From: Haemophilus seminalis
GTDB taxonomy: Bacteria > Pseudomonadota > Gammaproteobacteria > Enterobacterales > Pasteurellaceae
DNA: 64,000 nt
NCBI RefSeq assembly: GCF_006384255.1
Contig: NZ_VCED01000004.1
Coordinates: forward strand, 62,001 to 126,000
Reading direction: 5' to 3'
Positions 28,000 through 38,870 of this stretch are shown in pieces (the stretch's first letter is position 1; every line of letters starts with the position of its first letter). The translations under genes were made by a program, and so were the position numbers. The notes below the pieces were generated by a model that saw only the letters and a list, made by a program, of their open reading frames with translations, did not search any database and was not told the origin of the DNA.

Positions 28000-29940
28000 A
28001 GCTTTACCTTCAATCAAATTTTTCTTTTCTTCCAATTCTTCCCAGCGTAAAAATGCTGTTTCTAATTCGGCTTCAGTATCCGCCAATGCTTTTAATTTAA
28101 CGTCGGTAATATCATGAGCCTGTTGGAAAAATGCTGGATCGGCTATTTCAGCTTGCAGTGCGGCGATTTTGGTTTCTAATTCTTCTAAAAGTTGTGGCAG
28201 CTGTTCTAGCTCACGTTGTTCTTTATAAGAAAGTTTTACTGATTTCGGCTTAGAAGTGCGATCATTTTTCACCGCACTTTCTTCTTTTAGTGGTTCAGAT
28301 TTCTTCGCTTTAGCCTGTTCTTCCACTGCTTTGCTTGCCCAGAAATTGGCTTGTTGCTGTTTAGCATCAAAGAATCCACCTACATACTTATTCAAACGCC
28401 CTTCACTTTCAAATAAATAACATTCTGTCGCAGTATTATCGATAAATTGACGGTCATGACTCACAATTAACAATGTGCCTTGATAATCAGTCAAAATTTC
28501 TTCTAAAAGCTCCAATGTTTCTACATCAAGGTCATTGGTCGGTTCGTCAAGAATCAATAAATTATTTGGTTTGAGCAACAATTTTGCGAGCAATAAACGA
28601 TTTCGTTCTCCCCCCGATAAGGCTTTAACTGGCGTCATTGCTCGTTTTGGCGGGAACAAGAAATCTTGCAAATATCCTAGCACATGGCGTTTTACACCAT
28701 TGACTTCAATATCTTGTTTACCATCCGCCACATTATCCATTACAGTTTTTTCAGGATCTAAATCAGCACGATATTGGTCAAAATAAGCAATGTCTAATTT
28801 AGTACCACAACGAATTTTTCCTGATGTTGGCTGAATTTCACCCAACAATAATTTAATGAACGTAGTTTTTCCACAGCCATTTGGCCCAACAAGTGCAATT
28901 TTGTCACCACGTAAAATCGTTGTTGAAAAATCTTTTAACAAAGTTTTTCCTGTGATTTCATAGCTCACATCTTCCATTTCAAAGACAATTTTGCCTGAAC
29001 GGCTTGAGGTATCTAATTGTAATTTGGCTGTTCCCATTACGTCACGGCGTTGGCGGCGTTCCTCACGCATCGCTTTTAATGCTCGTACTCGCCCTTCATT
29101 TCTTGTACGGCGAGCCTTGATACCTTGGCGAATCCACACTTCTTCCTGTGCAAGACGTTTATCAAATAATTCATTTTGCAAGGCTTCAACGCGTAGATTT
29201 TCTTCTTTCGTGGTTAAATATAAATCATAATTGCCTGGATAAGACACTAATTGACCGCGATCTAAATCCACAATCCGTGTTGCCATTTTGCGAATAAAAG
29301 AACGGTCATGGGAAATAAATACAATGCTACCTTGGAAATCCAGTAAAAAATTTTCTAACCATTCAATAGCTTCCACATCCAAGTGGTTAGTTGGTTCATC
29401 AAGTAATAACACATCAGGATCGCATACCAATGCGCGCGCTAATGCTGCTTTACGTAACCAACCGCCCGAAAGTGCGGATAATTTTGTGTTTGGATTTAAG
29501 CCCAGTTTTAACAACACTTCATTGATTTTATTTTCAAATCGCCAGCCATCAGCGTGTTCTAATTTAGCCTGAACTTGCTCTAATTGACTTAAAATTTGAT
29601 CACTGTAATTTTCTTCCAATTGAACAGAAATATGATGATATTCTTTTAATAAATCCGTTAAATGCCCAACACCCTCCGCGACATAATCAAAAATATTGCC
29701 TTGTGCATTACGCGGTGGGTCTTGTTCTAAACGAGAAACCACAAGATCTTTTTCGTATTGGATTTTGCCATCATCCATCAGCACATCGCCTGCAATGATT
29801 TTCAATAAAGTTGATTTACCTGCACCGTTACGCCCAACTAAACAAACGCGTTCATTCGGTTCAATATGTAGTTCTGCATGATCTAACAAAGGTGCATCAC
29901 TAAAGGAAAGGTATCCATTGGTTAAACTAATTAATGCCAC
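27997..29940 (-). CDS. uup: ABC-F family ATPase Uup
   Basis: A soluble ATPase with two ABC domains. Walker A sequences are GRNGAGKST and GPNGCGKTT; signatures are LSGGW and LSGGE. A C-terminal coiled coil with Gln/Glu/Leu repeats (about the last 90 residues) is typical of Uup. E. coli Uup acts on ribosomes and affects precise transposon excision. I prefer the GTG at 29938-29940 (then ALISLTNGYLSFSD), with GGGG upstream, giving 647 residues. An upstream ATG at 29976 would add 12 atypical residues. Confidence 0.92.
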   Translation of the reverse strand: MALISLTNGYLSFSDAPLLDHAELHIEPNERVCLVGRNGAGKSTLLKIIAGDVLMDDGKIQYEKDLVVSRLEQDPPRNAQGNIFDYVAEGVGHLTDLLKEYHHISVQLEENYSDQILSQLEQVQAKLEHADGWRFENKINEVLLKLGLNPNTKLSALSGGWLRKAALARALVCDPDVLLLDEPTNHLDVEAIEWLENFLLDFQGSIVFISHDRSFIRKMATRIVDLDRGQLVSYPGNYDLYLTTKEENLRVEALQNELFDKRLAQEEVWIRQGIKARRTRNEGRVRALKAMREERRQRRDVMGTAKLQLDTSSRSGKIVFEMEDVSYEITGKTLLKDFSTTILRGDKIALVGPNGCGKTTFIKLLLGEIQPTSGKIRCGTKLDIAYFDQYRADLDPEKTVMDNVADGKQDIEVNGVKRHVLGYLQDFLFPPKRAMTPVKALSGGERNRLLLAKLLLKPNNLLILDEPTNDLDVETLELLEEILTDYQGTLLIVSHDRQFIDNTATECYLFESEGRLNKYVGGFFDAKQQQANFWASKAVEEQAKAKKSEPLKEESAVKNDRTSKPKSVKLSYKEQRELEQLPQLLEELETKIAALQAEIADPAFFQQAHDITDVKLKALADTEAELETAFLRWEELEEKKNLIEGKA

Positions 29941-29999
29941 AACTGCCCCATAAAACTCTGTAAAAATTAACCGCACTATTCTATACGGTTTGCATAAAA

Positions 30000-30022
30000 A
30001 ATCCCATCAATTCAATGGGATT
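30000..30022 (-). terminator. Terminator of the dgt gene
   Basis: AATCCCAT (30000-30007) and ATGGGATT (30015-30022). On the minus strand a T run (complement of 29996-30000) follows directly, so this ends the minus-strand dgt transcript. Confidence 0.75.
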
Positions 30023-30032
30023 CTCTATGAAA

Positions 30033-31418
30033 TCAAAGTTGTTGATATACCCGCAATGCGTGTGCATCTGACATGCCTGCAATATAATCGCAAATAATCC
30101 GTTTCTTCCCTTCTTCTGGTGCATTACGCCAACGATTTGCAGTATTTCGCGGTAATAAACGCTCCGGATCAGATTCAAAAATCTGGAACATTTCTGTCAA
30201 CATTCTCTGCCCTTTATATTCGATTCTTTGGGTATCCACATTGCGAATAACATAATCCCAAACGAATTTTTTAAATACACCAAGCGCAGCAATCACTTCA
30301 GGTGGCAATTCTGCGTTATAACGTAACAAAGGCTCATCAAAATTTGCCGTTAATTTCCACCGCACATTGGTTATAAAGAAATTTACCAATGCGCCAATCG
30401 CTTGTTTGCGTTCAAAATGTTTATCAGAGAAAAGCCGTTGGCTAATTGAATCAATATTTTCATGCAACCAAGCTGAAGGAATTTGTTTCAATGCTGCATG
30501 CGCCGCTTGCCATTGATGAGGATTGACCACGCCAGTCACAATCGCATCTTCTAAATCATGTACGCCATAGGCAATATCATCTGCCAATTCCATAATGCTG
30601 CAATCCAGCGATTTAAACCGAGTATGTAAAGATTCAGCTGGATTTTCCCGCACTTTTTTAAATTGACAGAATAAAGTGCGGTCATTTTCAGAAAGATTTT
30701 CCAGCAACCAATTAAACATTTTTAAATCATCGCGGAAAATGCCTTTTCCTGGAATCCAATCATGAATACGCACAAAATGCGGATCAATATTGCGAGAAAA
30801 ATTAAGTTCTGCATATTGAGGGGAGGCCACATCTAACAACGCGGGATATTTCACTACACCCAATAGTGTTCGACGCGTTAGATTCATCCCTGCATTTTCA
30901 GTGTAAGGCTCAAGTTTCGTTAAAATTCTGAAGGTTTGTGCATTGCCTTCAAAACCGCCCTGCTCTGCCATCATATAATTTAATGCTGTTTCGCCACCAT
31001 GCCCAAAAGGCGGATGCCCAATATCATGCGCAAAACACAAACTTTCGATAAGATCGTTACTCGGCAATAAAGGTTTTAACTGCTTTTGTAATTCGTTTTT
31101 ATCAATATTTAATGTTTGCGAAATGCTTTCAAAGGTTTCTAAAAATTTAAGTTGTGCAACGAGACTACTACCAATCTGGGCGACTTCCAAAGAATGAGTT
31201 AAGCGAGTGCGATAAAAATCATTTTCGCCAATTGCGTGAATTTGGGTTTTCGCTTGTAAGCAACGAAAAGCGGCAGAATGTAAAATTCGCCCACGATCGC
31301 GACGAAATGGTGGACGATTATCTTTTTCGCGTGGAGGATCAGGAAGAAAACGTTCTGTCCAAGAAGAATCAATGATAAGTGGTTTCATATCGCTTTGTTT
31401 TATTTGGTTTTTCTGCAT
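30033..31418 (-). CDS. dgt: dGTPase-like HD-domain triphosphohydrolase
   Basis: Predicted to hydrolyse deoxynucleoside triphosphates to the nucleoside and tripolyphosphate. The HD motif is intact: HSLEVAQIG, then [16 protein letters not shown], then [16 protein letters not shown]. 461 residues, of the shorter dGTPase-like class rather than the 505-residue E. coli Dgt. A second Met at 31388 ([10 protein letters not shown]) could be the true start, as neither has a strong ribosome site. It lies upstream of uup on the same strand. Confidence 0.9.
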   Translation of the reverse strand: MQKNQIKQSDMKPLIIDSSWTERFLPDPPREKDNRPPFRRDRGRILHSAAFRCLQAKTQIHAIGENDFYRTRLTHSLEVAQIGSSLVAQLKFLETFESISQTLNIDKNELQKQLKPLLPSNDLIESLCFAHDIGHPPFGHGGETALNYMMAEQGGFEGNAQTFRILTKLEPYTENAGMNLTRRTLLGVVKYPALLDVASPQYAELNFSRNIDPHFVRIHDWIPGKGIFRDDLKMFNWLLENLSENDRTLFCQFKKVRENPAESLHTRFKSLDCSIMELADDIAYGVHDLEDAIVTGVVNPHQWQAAHAALKQIPSAWLHENIDSISQRLFSDKHFERKQAIGALVNFFITNVRWKLTANFDEPLLRYNAELPPEVIAALGVFKKFVWDYVIRNVDTQRIEYKGQRMLTEMFQIFESDPERLLPRNTANRWRNAPEEGKKRIICDYIAGMSDAHALRVYQQL

Positions 31419-31443
31419 TATCTAATCATTTAGCACAAAAAAC

Positions 31444-31494
31444 AACCGTACTTTATCTGGAACAAACAAAATCTAGAATGAATAAAGTGCGGTT
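31444..31494 (-). terminator. Terminator of the lrgAB operon
   Basis: AACCGTACTTTAT (31444-31456) pairs with ATAAAGTGCGGTT (31482-31494) with one mismatch. The right arm is an uptake sequence. The minus strand continues into a T-rich run. Confidence 0.55.
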
Positions 31495-31510
31495 TAATTT
31501 TTATTGATAT

Positions 31511-32215
31511 TTAAACAAAGAAATAAATGAGCTTAAATACAAATGGCGCGAGAATAGAACTAATAATCCCACAAAGCACGAGAGAAATAGAACTATAACT
31601 GCCTGCCGTTGAGTTAGTTTCCATACAGCTTACGGTACCAAGTGCATGAGAAACAGAACCAACGGAAAGTCCTATAGCTTCTTGATGTTTAATACCTAAT
31701 TTTTTTAATACAAGGTAACCAAAAATAGAGCCTTGCAAACCTGCAACAACAACCCCTACAGCGGTAACAGCAGGAATTCCGCCTAAATGGCGAGAAACCT
31801 CCATCGCGATAGGCGTTGTAATTGATTTAGGTAAAACTGTTGCGACCATTTCGGGAGTTGCGCCTAAAAGAAATGCTAAAAGTGCACCACTTAACATTGC
31901 TAAAAAAGAGGCAATGAAAACCGTTGAAAGAATGATTTTCCATTGTTTGGCAATTTGGCGAAGTTGCTCATAAAGCGGCAAAGCAAGAGCAACGATACTT
32001 AATGAAAGCAAATTGTTTATTGGTGCATTCCCAGCCATATAATCATCATATGGAATTTTGCCTACAACCAAAATTACCACAAGAATCAACACGGTTAAGA
32101 TAAATGAATTGAAAATGACTGATTTCCAACGTTTACTAATTTGTAATGCAAGCCAAAATCCGAAAATTGTTAAAAATGTATAAAGATAAATTGCGTACTG
32201 CTGCATAATTGACAT
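31511..32215 (-). CDS. lrgB: LrgB/CidB-family membrane protein
   Basis: A 234-residue protein with six or seven hydrophobic segments and the family motif LPKSITTPIAMEVSRHLGG followed by HALGT. In Gram-positive bacteria LrgA/LrgB modulate murein hydrolase activity or transport pyruvate/glycolate-type metabolites. The function in Haemophilus is not established. It starts 11 bp after lrgA. Confidence 0.88.
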   Translation of the reverse strand: MSIMQQYAIYLYTFLTIFGFWLALQISKRWKSVIFNSFILTVLILVVILVVGKIPYDDYMAGNAPINNLLSLSIVALALPLYEQLRQIAKQWKIILSTVFIASFLAMLSGALLAFLLGATPEMVATVLPKSITTPIAMEVSRHLGGIPAVTAVGVVVAGLQGSIFGYLVLKKLGIKHQEAIGLSVGSVSHALGTVSCMETNSTAGSYSSISLVLCGIISSILAPFVFKLIYFFV

Positions 32216-32226
32216 CCAAATAAAGA

Positions 32227-32658
32227 CTACATGTTTTCAGTTATTTGTTTCTCTTGAACTTGGCGACGTTTTATTACTTTTTTCCGTTTATGTGTAAAAG
32301 ATTGGAGTTGATATAAATGATTGGCAAAAAAACCAATCACAACTAATGTAATACATGTGCTTACAATATTGGGAAGTAATAAAATATTAACCTGTTCTCT
32401 TAATAAATCAGAATATTTAATAATGCCTACGCTTACAGGTACAAAAAGTACGGCCATAAAGCGAATAAGAAAACTCGCCCCCAAATAAATCCAATCTAAA
32501 TGAATAAGTCTTGTTGTTAACCCCAAAAAGAGTAATAACAATCCCCAAATACTCCCAGGTACACCTACAGGTACATAATGTGCAATAAGATTTCCGAGAT
32601 ATAACATAATGTATAAAATGACCAAAGAACGGGTCAATAAAAACACCTTTTGAACCAT
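32227..32658 (-). CDS. lrgA: LrgA/CidA-family holin-like protein
   Basis: A 143-residue membrane protein with four hydrophobic segments and the family sequence [19 protein letters not shown]. The C-terminal tail is very basic ([16 protein letters not shown]). It pairs with lrgB as in the antiholin-type lrgAB and cidAB operons. A CRP-like site lies about 110 bases upstream. Confidence 0.87.
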   Translation of the reverse strand: MVQKVFLLTRSLVILYIMLYLGNLIAHYVPVGVPGSIWGLLLLFLGLTTRLIHLDWIYLGASFLIRFMAVLFVPVSVGIIKYSDLLREQVNILLLPNIVSTCITLVVIGFFANHLYQLQSFTHKRKKVIKRRQVQEKQITENM

Positions 32659-32972
32659 ATTCGACCTTTTTCAACTTTTTTGATAATGTTTAAAAAAGAT
32701 TTTACGCCTTTTAAGAGAAAATTGACCACCTATTTTTAAATAAAATCGGGCGTAATCTGAAAAAAATGTGAGCTCGATCAAATTTTGATATCAAATTACA
32801 AAGAGTTAAACACAATCAAATCACTAGCTATTATTCATCAGGCTTAAGATTTGCTACAATGTTCCAACTTATTAACCATAAATCTTAAACAATCTATCTC
32901 CACATTTATCACCCATAAGATGGAATACTCTACACGCTTATTGGCACCAATAGCGCCAATTTACCAAGGTTA
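32659..32972. promoter_or_regulatory. Divergent promoter region between lrgA and the nuclease gene
   Basis: 314 bases with no gene. TGTGA-GCTCGA-TCAAA at 32767-32782 is one mismatch away from the CRP consensus TGTGA-N6-TCACA and could control lrgAB. TTATTC (32831-32836), 18 bases, then TACAAT (32855-32860) is a promoter candidate for the rightward genes. Confidence 0.45.
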
Positions 32973-33464
32973 ATGATGAAAAACTGCTTAATTTTAATTT
33001 CTTTGCTTTTTTTAACCGCACTTTCTGCTTGCTCCAGTGAGAAAGGTAATTGTCGTGTTGTGGGTATCAGCGATGGCGACACTTTAACTTGCCTTACAAA
33101 AGGCAATAAGCAAGTCAAAGTGCGACTAGCTGAAATTGATGCGCCAGAGAAAAAACAAGCTTTTGGACAAAAATCTAAAAAAGCGTTATCTGATATGGTT
33201 TATCTCCGTGATGTACGTCTTTCTTTAAAAGGTCAGGATCGATATCAACGCATATTGGCGATTGTTTATTATCAAGATAAAAATATTAATTTAGAAATGG
33301 TTAAACAAGGTATGGCATGGGCTTATAAGCAATATTCCCATGATCCGATTTATCTTCAAGCGCAAGAAAATGCACAAGCCAAACGAATTGGTCTTTGGGC
33401 GGACAATAATCCGATTGAACCAAGTCAATGGCGCAGACAAGAGAAAAATCAATATGGCTTTTGA
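32973..33464 (+). CDS. Staphylococcal-nuclease-like lipoprotein
   Basis: A 163-residue thermonuclease-fold protein with the lipobox ALSAC near residue 19, so it should be membrane-anchored outside the cytoplasm. Catalytic-type residues are seen in GISDGDTLTCL, KVRLAEIDAPE and KGQDRYQRILA, matching the SNase active site (Asp, Arg, Glu, Arg positions). The gene overlaps csdA by 11 bases. It is likely to degrade extracellular or periplasmic nucleic acid. Confidence 0.9.
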   Translation: MMKNCLILISLLFLTALSACSSEKGNCRVVGISDGDTLTCLTKGNKQVKVRLAEIDAPEKKQAFGQKSKKALSDMVYLRDVRLSLKGQDRYQRILAIVYYQDKNINLEMVKQGMAWAYKQYSHDPIYLQAQENAQAKRIGLWADNNPIEPSQWRRQEKNQYGF

Positions 33465-34653
33465 TTATCAAACGTTTCGTCAAGAATTTCCCTATTTCCA
33501 ATATGAAGATGCGGTTGTTTATTTAGATAACGCCGCCACCGCGTTGAAACCTCAAGTATTAATTGATCGCACCGCTGAATTTTATGCTTCTGCAGGCTCA
33601 GTACATCGTAGCCAATATGATGCGGCCCAAACAGCACAATATGAACAGGCTCGCACACAGGTTAAAGAATGGGTTGATGCAGAAGATAAACGCGCTGTTA
33701 TCTGGACTTCGGGTACAACTCACGCAATAAACTTAGTGGCAAATGGATTACTACCGCAATTAAACGCAGAAGATGAAATTCTGATTAGCCAAGCAGATCA
33801 TCATGCTAATTTTGTTACTTGGCACGAAACGGCGAAAAAGTGCGGTGCAAAAATTCGAGTTTTACCGATTTTAGATAATTGGCTAATTGATGAAAATGCG
33901 CTTATTTCTGCTCTTTCTGAAAAAACAAAACTGGTTGCGCTGAATTTTGTTTCAAATGTCACAGGCACAGAACAGCCGATTAAACGCCTAATTCAACTTA
34001 TTAGAAAACATAGCCATGCGTTGGTTTTAGTGGACGCTGCACAAGCGATTAGTCATATTAAAATCGATTTACAAGATTTAGATACCGATTTCCTCGCATT
34101 TTCTGCCCATAAAATTTATGGCCCAAATGGGCTTGGCGTTTTAACAGGAAAATTAACCACACTTTCTCAACTTCAACCGCTCTTTTTCGGCGGAAAAATG
34201 GTTGATCGTGTATCAAATGATCGTATTACTTTTGCCGAATTACCTTATCGTTTAGAAGCGGGCACACCCAATATTGCTGGGGTTATTGGATTTAATGCCA
34301 TACTAAATTGGCTACAAAAATGGGATTTTACCGCAGCAGAACAGCACGCTATATCTTTGGCTGAATCCGTCAAAGTGCGGTTAAAATCTTACGAAAATTG
34401 CCGATTATTTAATTCCCCTCAACCAAGCACTGTCGTTTGCTTTGTATTTGAGGGCATTGACTGTTCCGATCTTTCTACACTTTTAAGCGAACAAAATATT
34501 GCGCTCCGTGTGGGCGAACATTGTGCCCAGCCTTATTTAGCACGCTTAGGCGAACGCACCACATTACGCCTGTCTTTTGCCCCTTATAATACACAGGAAG
34601 ATGTAGAGGCATTTTTTACAGCTTTAGATAAAACATTGGATTTATTACAATGA
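33454..34653 (+). CDS. csdA: Cysteine desulfurase CsdA
   Basis: A PLP-dependent enzyme that takes sulfur from cysteine and passes it to CsdE. The PLP lysine is in FSAHKIYGPNGLG and the acceptor cysteine in RVGEHCAQPY. 399 residues from the ATG at 33454 (MAFDYQTFRQEFPYF); the longer frame to 33340 lies inside the nuclease gene and is rejected. It belongs to the SufS/CsdA group II. csdE follows with a 4-base overlap. Confidence 0.93.
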   Translation: MAFDYQTFRQEFPYFQYEDAVVYLDNAATALKPQVLIDRTAEFYASAGSVHRSQYDAAQTAQYEQARTQVKEWVDAEDKRAVIWTSGTTHAINLVANGLLPQLNAEDEILISQADHHANFVTWHETAKKCGAKIRVLPILDNWLIDENALISALSEKTKLVALNFVSNVTGTEQPIKRLIQLIRKHSHALVLVDAAQAISHIKIDLQDLDTDFLAFSAHKIYGPNGLGVLTGKLTTLSQLQPLFFGGKMVDRVSNDRITFAELPYRLEAGTPNIAGVIGFNAILNWLQKWDFTAAEQHAISLAESVKVRLKSYENCRLFNSPQPSTVVCFVFEGIDCSDLSTLLSEQNIALRVGEHCAQPYLARLGERTTLRLSFAPYNTQEDVEAFFTALDKTLDLLQ

Positions 34654-35030
34654 TAGAACAATTAAAACAAGCTAAAAATTGGGAAGATCGCTATCGCCTG
34701 ATTATTCAAGCTGGCAAAAATTTATCTCGCCCAAGCGATGATGAACTTGCTCAAATGCAACCCATTACTGGCTGCGAAGCACAAATGTGGTTTCAAATTA
34801 TGCCTAAAAATGACCTCACTTTTCAATTCAATGGATTTAGCGAAGCCAGAATTATGAATGGCTTGCTTTGGATTTTATTCAATCAAATCAATGGCAAAAC
34901 AGCGGATGAATTGAATACATTTGATATTACTGTATTTTTTAGCGAACTCGGCATTTCACAACGTTTAAGTGAAACGCGTTTAAACGGCTTAAACCAAATC
35001 GGACAGCAATTAAAAAATTTATGTATTTAA
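34650..35030 (+). CDS. csdE: Sulfur acceptor protein CsdE (SufE family)
   Basis: A 126-residue SufE-fold protein that accepts persulfide from CsdA. The acceptor Cys is in PITGCEAQMWFQ near residue 45. The start overlaps csdA by 4 bases and its stop region overlaps the next gene by 10 bases, so the three genes form a coupled unit. Confidence 0.92.
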   Translation: MIEQLKQAKNWEDRYRLIIQAGKNLSRPSDDELAQMQPITGCEAQMWFQIMPKNDLTFQFNGFSEARIMNGLLWILFNQINGKTADELNTFDITVFFSELGISQRLSETRLNGLNQIGQQLKNLCI

Positions 35031-35806
35031 TCGAAACCTATTTTCGCCTAACTGCGCTCGAAAATAACATTGAATCACAAAGCCGTTTACTTAATGCCGT
35101 GATCGATCAATGGCGATATAACGGGCAAATTATCGGACGTGAAATTCCTTTATATTTATTGGAAGAAGATGGCGCACAAGGCTTTGCTATGCGTGTCATT
35201 TGCCCTGAACAAGATAGTCTTTTCCCGCAAAATAATAATGCAGAAGTGAATCGAGCATTACAAGAAGCCGAAAAGTGCGGTGTAATTTTTGATGGTTTTC
35301 AACTTGTGGGCGATGATCTCAATTCAGATCAAACGGCAGAAAATGTATCTCCAGCTTGGCAAGTGCTTTACACAACCCATTTACAAAGTTGCTCACCGAT
35401 TCATAGCGGAGAAAATTTCTCACCAATCCCGTTGTATAAACAACTAAAAAATCAACCGCACTTAAGCCAAGATCTCATTAAATGGCAAGAAAATTGGCAA
35501 GCCTGTGATCAACTGCAAATGAATGGTGCGGTATTAGAACAACAATCTTTGGCAGAAATTTCTGAGCATCAAAGCACACTTTCAAAACATGGGCGTTATT
35601 TAGCCCAAGAAATAGAAAAAGAAACGGGCATACCGACTTACTATTATTTATATCATGTAGGTGGGCAATCTTTAGAATCTGAAAAATCCCGTTGCTGCCC
35701 TTCTTGTGGTGCAAACTGGGCGTTAAAAGACGCGATTTTTGATACCTTTCATTTTAAATGCGATACCTGTCGATTAGTTTCGAACCTATCGTGGAATTTT
35801 TTGTAA
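35021..35806 (+). CDS. Zinc-ribbon protein of the DUF2310 type
   Basis: 261 residues ending in a clear zinc ribbon: CCPSCGANW, 22 residues, then CDTCRLVSN. The rest resembles the DUF2310 family of Zn-ribbon proteins, a possible nucleic-acid-binding family of unknown role. It overlaps the end of csdE, so it may be linked to sulfur transfer or simply co-transcribed. Confidence 0.78.
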   Translation: MYLIETYFRLTALENNIESQSRLLNAVIDQWRYNGQIIGREIPLYLLEEDGAQGFAMRVICPEQDSLFPQNNNAEVNRALQEAEKCGVIFDGFQLVGDDLNSDQTAENVSPAWQVLYTTHLQSCSPIHSGENFSPIPLYKQLKNQPHLSQDLIKWQENWQACDQLQMNGAVLEQQSLAEISEHQSTLSKHGRYLAQEIEKETGIPTYYYLYHVGGQSLESEKSRCCPSCGANWALKDAIFDTFHFKCDTCRLVSNLSWNFL

Positions 35807-35860
35807 TTAATTTATAAAGTGTCGAAATTTGCAAAACTCGAACACTTAATCGGAGAAAAG

Positions 35861-36700
35861 ATGAATTACCAAGACAACAGCTTAAAATCCTTAAAACTCG
35901 GTCAAAAAACGGAATACGCCTCTCAATATGACCGCACTTTATTACAGCCTGTGCCACGCGCGTTAAATCGCGATGGATTGGGCATTACTCAAAACCAACC
36001 ATTTACTATCGGCGCCGATATTTGGACGGCTTATGAAATCTCGTGGCTCAATGAAAAAGGCTTGCCACAAGTGGCTATCGCAGACATTTATCTGGATTAT
36101 CAAAGCCAAAATTTGATTGAATCAAAGAGTTTTAAACTTTATTTAAATAGCTTCAACCAAAGCAAATTTGCAGATTTCACAGCTGTTCAACAAACTATGC
36201 AACGCGATTTAAGCGAATGTGCGCAAGGCGATGTAAAAGTGCGGTTAAATCCAGTAGCAGTTTATGATTCTCAAAAAATTGATCACTTACAAGGCGATTG
36301 CATTGATGAACAAGATATTGAAATAACTAGCTACGAATTCAACGCTGATTGGCTGAAAGATTGTGTATCGGATGAAATTGTCGAAGAAAAATTAGTCAGC
36401 CATTTGTTGAAATCTAACTGCCTCATCACTAATCAGCCAGACTGGGGAACGTTACATATTCATTATGTTGGTAAAAAAATCGATCACGAAAAATTATTGC
36501 ATTACGTTGTATCTTTCCGTCAGCATAATGAATTTCACGAACAATGTGTCGAGCGTATTTTTTGCGATTTAATGCACTACGCAAAACCAGAAAAACTCAC
36601 TGTTTACGCACGCTATACCCGACGCGGTGGCTTAGACATCAACCCATTCCGCTCTAATTTTGAGAACTTACCTGAAAATTTAAGATTAGCGAGACAGTAA
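35861..36700 (+). CDS. queF: NADPH-dependent 7-cyano-7-deazaguanine reductase
   Basis: Reduces preQ0 to preQ1 in queuosine synthesis. 279 residues, the long two-domain QueF form. The catalytic Cys is in [14 protein letters not shown], and the [10 protein letters not shown] segment follows. The start at 35861 ([11 protein letters not shown]) has CGGAGAAAAG immediately upstream; a longer frame from 35819 is rejected. Confidence 0.94.
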   Translation: MNYQDNSLKSLKLGQKTEYASQYDRTLLQPVPRALNRDGLGITQNQPFTIGADIWTAYEISWLNEKGLPQVAIADIYLDYQSQNLIESKSFKLYLNSFNQSKFADFTAVQQTMQRDLSECAQGDVKVRLNPVAVYDSQKIDHLQGDCIDEQDIEITSYEFNADWLKDCVSDEIVEEKLVSHLLKSNCLITNQPDWGTLHIHYVGKKIDHEKLLHYVVSFRQHNEFHEQCVERIFCDLMHYAKPEKLTVYARYTRRGGLDINPFRSNFENLPENLRLARQ

Positions 36701-36708
36701 AAGAAAAC

Positions 36709-36734
36709 TGCGGTGAAATTTCACCGCACTTTTC
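36709..36734. terminator. Bidirectional terminator between queF and tyrA
   Basis: TGCGGTGAAA (36709-36718) and TTTCACCGCA (36719-36728) form a near-continuous palindrome followed by CTTTTC; the reverse strand has an A-rich flank giving T residues. It includes an uptake sequence. Confidence 0.65.
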
Positions 36735-36735
36735 C

Positions 36736-37869
36736 CTACCCTTGTTTCAAATCATTTGCCTGCTGCAATAGCTGACGGCTTTCTTTTAAGAATTGTTCGG
36801 AATAATCGCCGAACCAATCACGCACCTTATGGAAAGCATCAATAAAACCTTGACGATCATTATTTTCAAAGAAAGTTAAGGCTTCTTCGTAAGTTTGTTT
36901 TAGCGTTTCAATTACTGCTAAATTTTCTGGTTTATCCATAATAATATCTGCATAAAGCTCTGCATCTTGCGCAAATAAACGACCGATCATCGCAAGTTCT
37001 AAGCGATAAATAGGGGAAGAAAGTGCCAATAAATTAGCAAGATTAACGGGCTGTTTAGAAAGATGTAAACCATTCGCGAAAGTTGAAAAATGGCGCAAGG
37101 CTTGTATATAAGTCATATTGTGATCGTGTTCTGTGGCATCGGTTTGATAAACCTTTACGCCCCAAATTTGAATTTGCTCAAGTAACCATTTGTAACGTTC
37201 AGGAAAACGTCCATCACAACGCACAACCACTTGTTTCGCCATACTTGCAATATCTGGCCCAAACATCGGATGTAAACCTAAAACAGCACCAGAATGGATT
37301 TCAAGCATTTTCGCTAGCGGTTCACGCTTAACAGAGGTTAAATCTGCAAGTAGCATGTTTTCCGTTAAATAAGGTTTTAAGCGTTCAACTGTTTCTAAGG
37401 TGAGATTAATAGGGACGGAAACGATCACGACATCAGCATTCGCTAAAATACTTTCAGCCATCGCCCAATCTTCGCGATCTAAGATAGAAATTGGATAACC
37501 AGATGCACGTAAATAGCGAGCAAATAAACCACCCAATTTACCATAGCCACCCACGATAACAATTTTGTGAATATCAGGATTGATGGTTTTAAAGCCAAAT
37601 TGATTTTCATTGGCATAGGATTCGCGCATAAAACGGCGTAGAACATCTTCAATCAGATCTGCTGAAATGCCTGCTTTTTCAGCTTCTAAACGACGCGCTT
37701 GGAGCATTGCTATTTCACGCTCTGGCGCATAAATAGGTAATCCATGTTGATGTTTAACTTTACCGACTTGAGAAACCAACTCAAGACGTTTAGCAAAAAG
37801 TTGGATAAGTTCGCAATCAAGCGAATCAATTTCAGAACGTAAATCCTTAAGGGCTTCCATAAAACTCAC
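36736..37869 (-). CDS. tyrA: Bifunctional chorismate mutase / prephenate dehydrogenase (T-protein)
   Basis: Converts chorismate to prephenate and then to 4-hydroxyphenylpyruvate in tyrosine synthesis. The AroQ mutase domain occupies residues 1-90 ([20 protein letters not shown]). The dehydrogenase has the NAD-binding glycine motif [13 protein letters not shown] near residue 104. 377 residues, standard for gamma-proteobacteria. Monocistronic. Confidence 0.95.
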   Translation of the reverse strand: MSFMEALKDLRSEIDSLDCELIQLFAKRLELVSQVGKVKHQHGLPIYAPEREIAMLQARRLEAEKAGISADLIEDVLRRFMRESYANENQFGFKTINPDIHKIVIVGGYGKLGGLFARYLRASGYPISILDREDWAMAESILANADVVIVSVPINLTLETVERLKPYLTENMLLADLTSVKREPLAKMLEIHSGAVLGLHPMFGPDIASMAKQVVVRCDGRFPERYKWLLEQIQIWGVKVYQTDATEHDHNMTYIQALRHFSTFANGLHLSKQPVNLANLLALSSPIYRLELAMIGRLFAQDAELYADIIMDKPENLAVIETLKQTYEEALTFFENNDRQGFIDAFHKVRDWFGDYSEQFLKESRQLLQQANDLKQG

Positions 37870-37949
37870 CTGAAAAATTTAGTTTACACAATTTGTAAAA
37901 AATTAATTACAGATGAGATTACTAGAATTTTATAAGAAAGGCAATTAGG

Positions 37950-38870
37950 TTATGCAGATTGCGTGATTAACCGTTGTGGGCGAATAATATTCCCGTCGAT
38001 CAATGCCACGCCTAAGAATAAATTCTCCGCTGAAAATAACCGCACTTGACCGCTTAATTGCTGTTCGTTAGCAAATTTCACTCGCTGACCAAAACCAATA
38101 GCTTTACTCTGCTCTGCATTCAAATGAAAAGCGGGCAATTTACTTACTGCAGTATCGGTTGGTAGTAATAGACGATCTAACTCACTTAATGGAAAACTTT
38201 CAGCGAGCAGTTGTAACTCATCGATTGGCATCATTTCCGCTACGGGGTAATCCGCTACGGCTGTACGGCGTAACATTGCCACATGCGCGCCACAACCTAG
38301 CACTTCACCCAAATCATCTACTAAGGTGCGAATATAAGTGCCTTTTGAACAATGCACTTCTAAGGTTAAATAAGGTGCGTGATATTCAATAAAATTGAGT
38401 TCAAAAATCGTAATTGGGCGTGCTTCACGCTCAACTGTAATACCTTGGCGCGCATATTCATAAAGCGGTTTGCCGTTATGTTTTAGTGCAGAAAACATTG
38501 TCGGCACTTGTAAAATATCGCCACGAAATTGTTCAAGTGCGGTCAAAATTTGCTGAGTTTCAACATGAACTTCACGAGTTTCCACGACTTGCCCTTCCGC
38601 ATCGGAAGTATCGGTACGTTCGCCTAATTTTGCCGTAACAAGATAACGCTTATCTGCATCAAGCAAAAATTGTGAAAACTTAGTTGCTTCACCCAAGCAA
38701 ATCGGCAACATTCCCGTTGCCAACGGATCGAGCGCGCCAGTATGCCCGGCTTTGTTCGCTTGAAATAAACGCTTCACCTTTTGCATAATGTCATTTGATG
38801 ACATGCCTTGTGGCTTATCCAACAAAAACACACCATCAACATCACGCCAGCGTTTACGAGGTCTAGACAT
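37950..38870 (-). CDS. truB: tRNA pseudouridine(55) synthase
   Basis: Makes pseudouridine 55 in the T loop of tRNA. The catalytic Asp is in [15 protein letters not shown] near residue 48. A short C-terminal PUA-like region follows. 306 residues. It overlaps rbfA by one base, matching the conserved rbfA-truB order found in many bacteria. The infB gene usually found upstream is not next to rbfA here; the hsd scar is instead. Confidence 0.95.
   Translation of the reverse strand: MSRPRKRWRDVDGVFLLDKPQGMSSNDIMQKVKRLFQANKAGHTGALDPLATGMLPICLGEATKFSQFLLDADKRYLVTAKLGERTDTSDAEGQVVETREVHVETQQILTALEQFRGDILQVPTMFSALKHNGKPLYEYARQGITVEREARPITIFELNFIEYHAPYLTLEVHCSKGTYIRTLVDDLGEVLGCGAHVAMLRRTAVADYPVAEMMPIDELQLLAESFPLSELDRLLLPTDTAVSKLPAFHLNAEQSKAIGFGQRVKFANEQQLSGQVRLFSAENLFLGVALIDGNIIRPQRLITQSA

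Noticed and set aside
33340-33453. Longer N-terminus for CsdA
   Set aside because: The added residues lie in the nuclease gene and match no cysteine desulfurase; the start at 33454 gives the normal length.
35807-35860. preQ1 riboswitch before queF
   Set aside because: The gap is only 54 bases and no convincing preQ1 aptamer pseudoknot could be traced.
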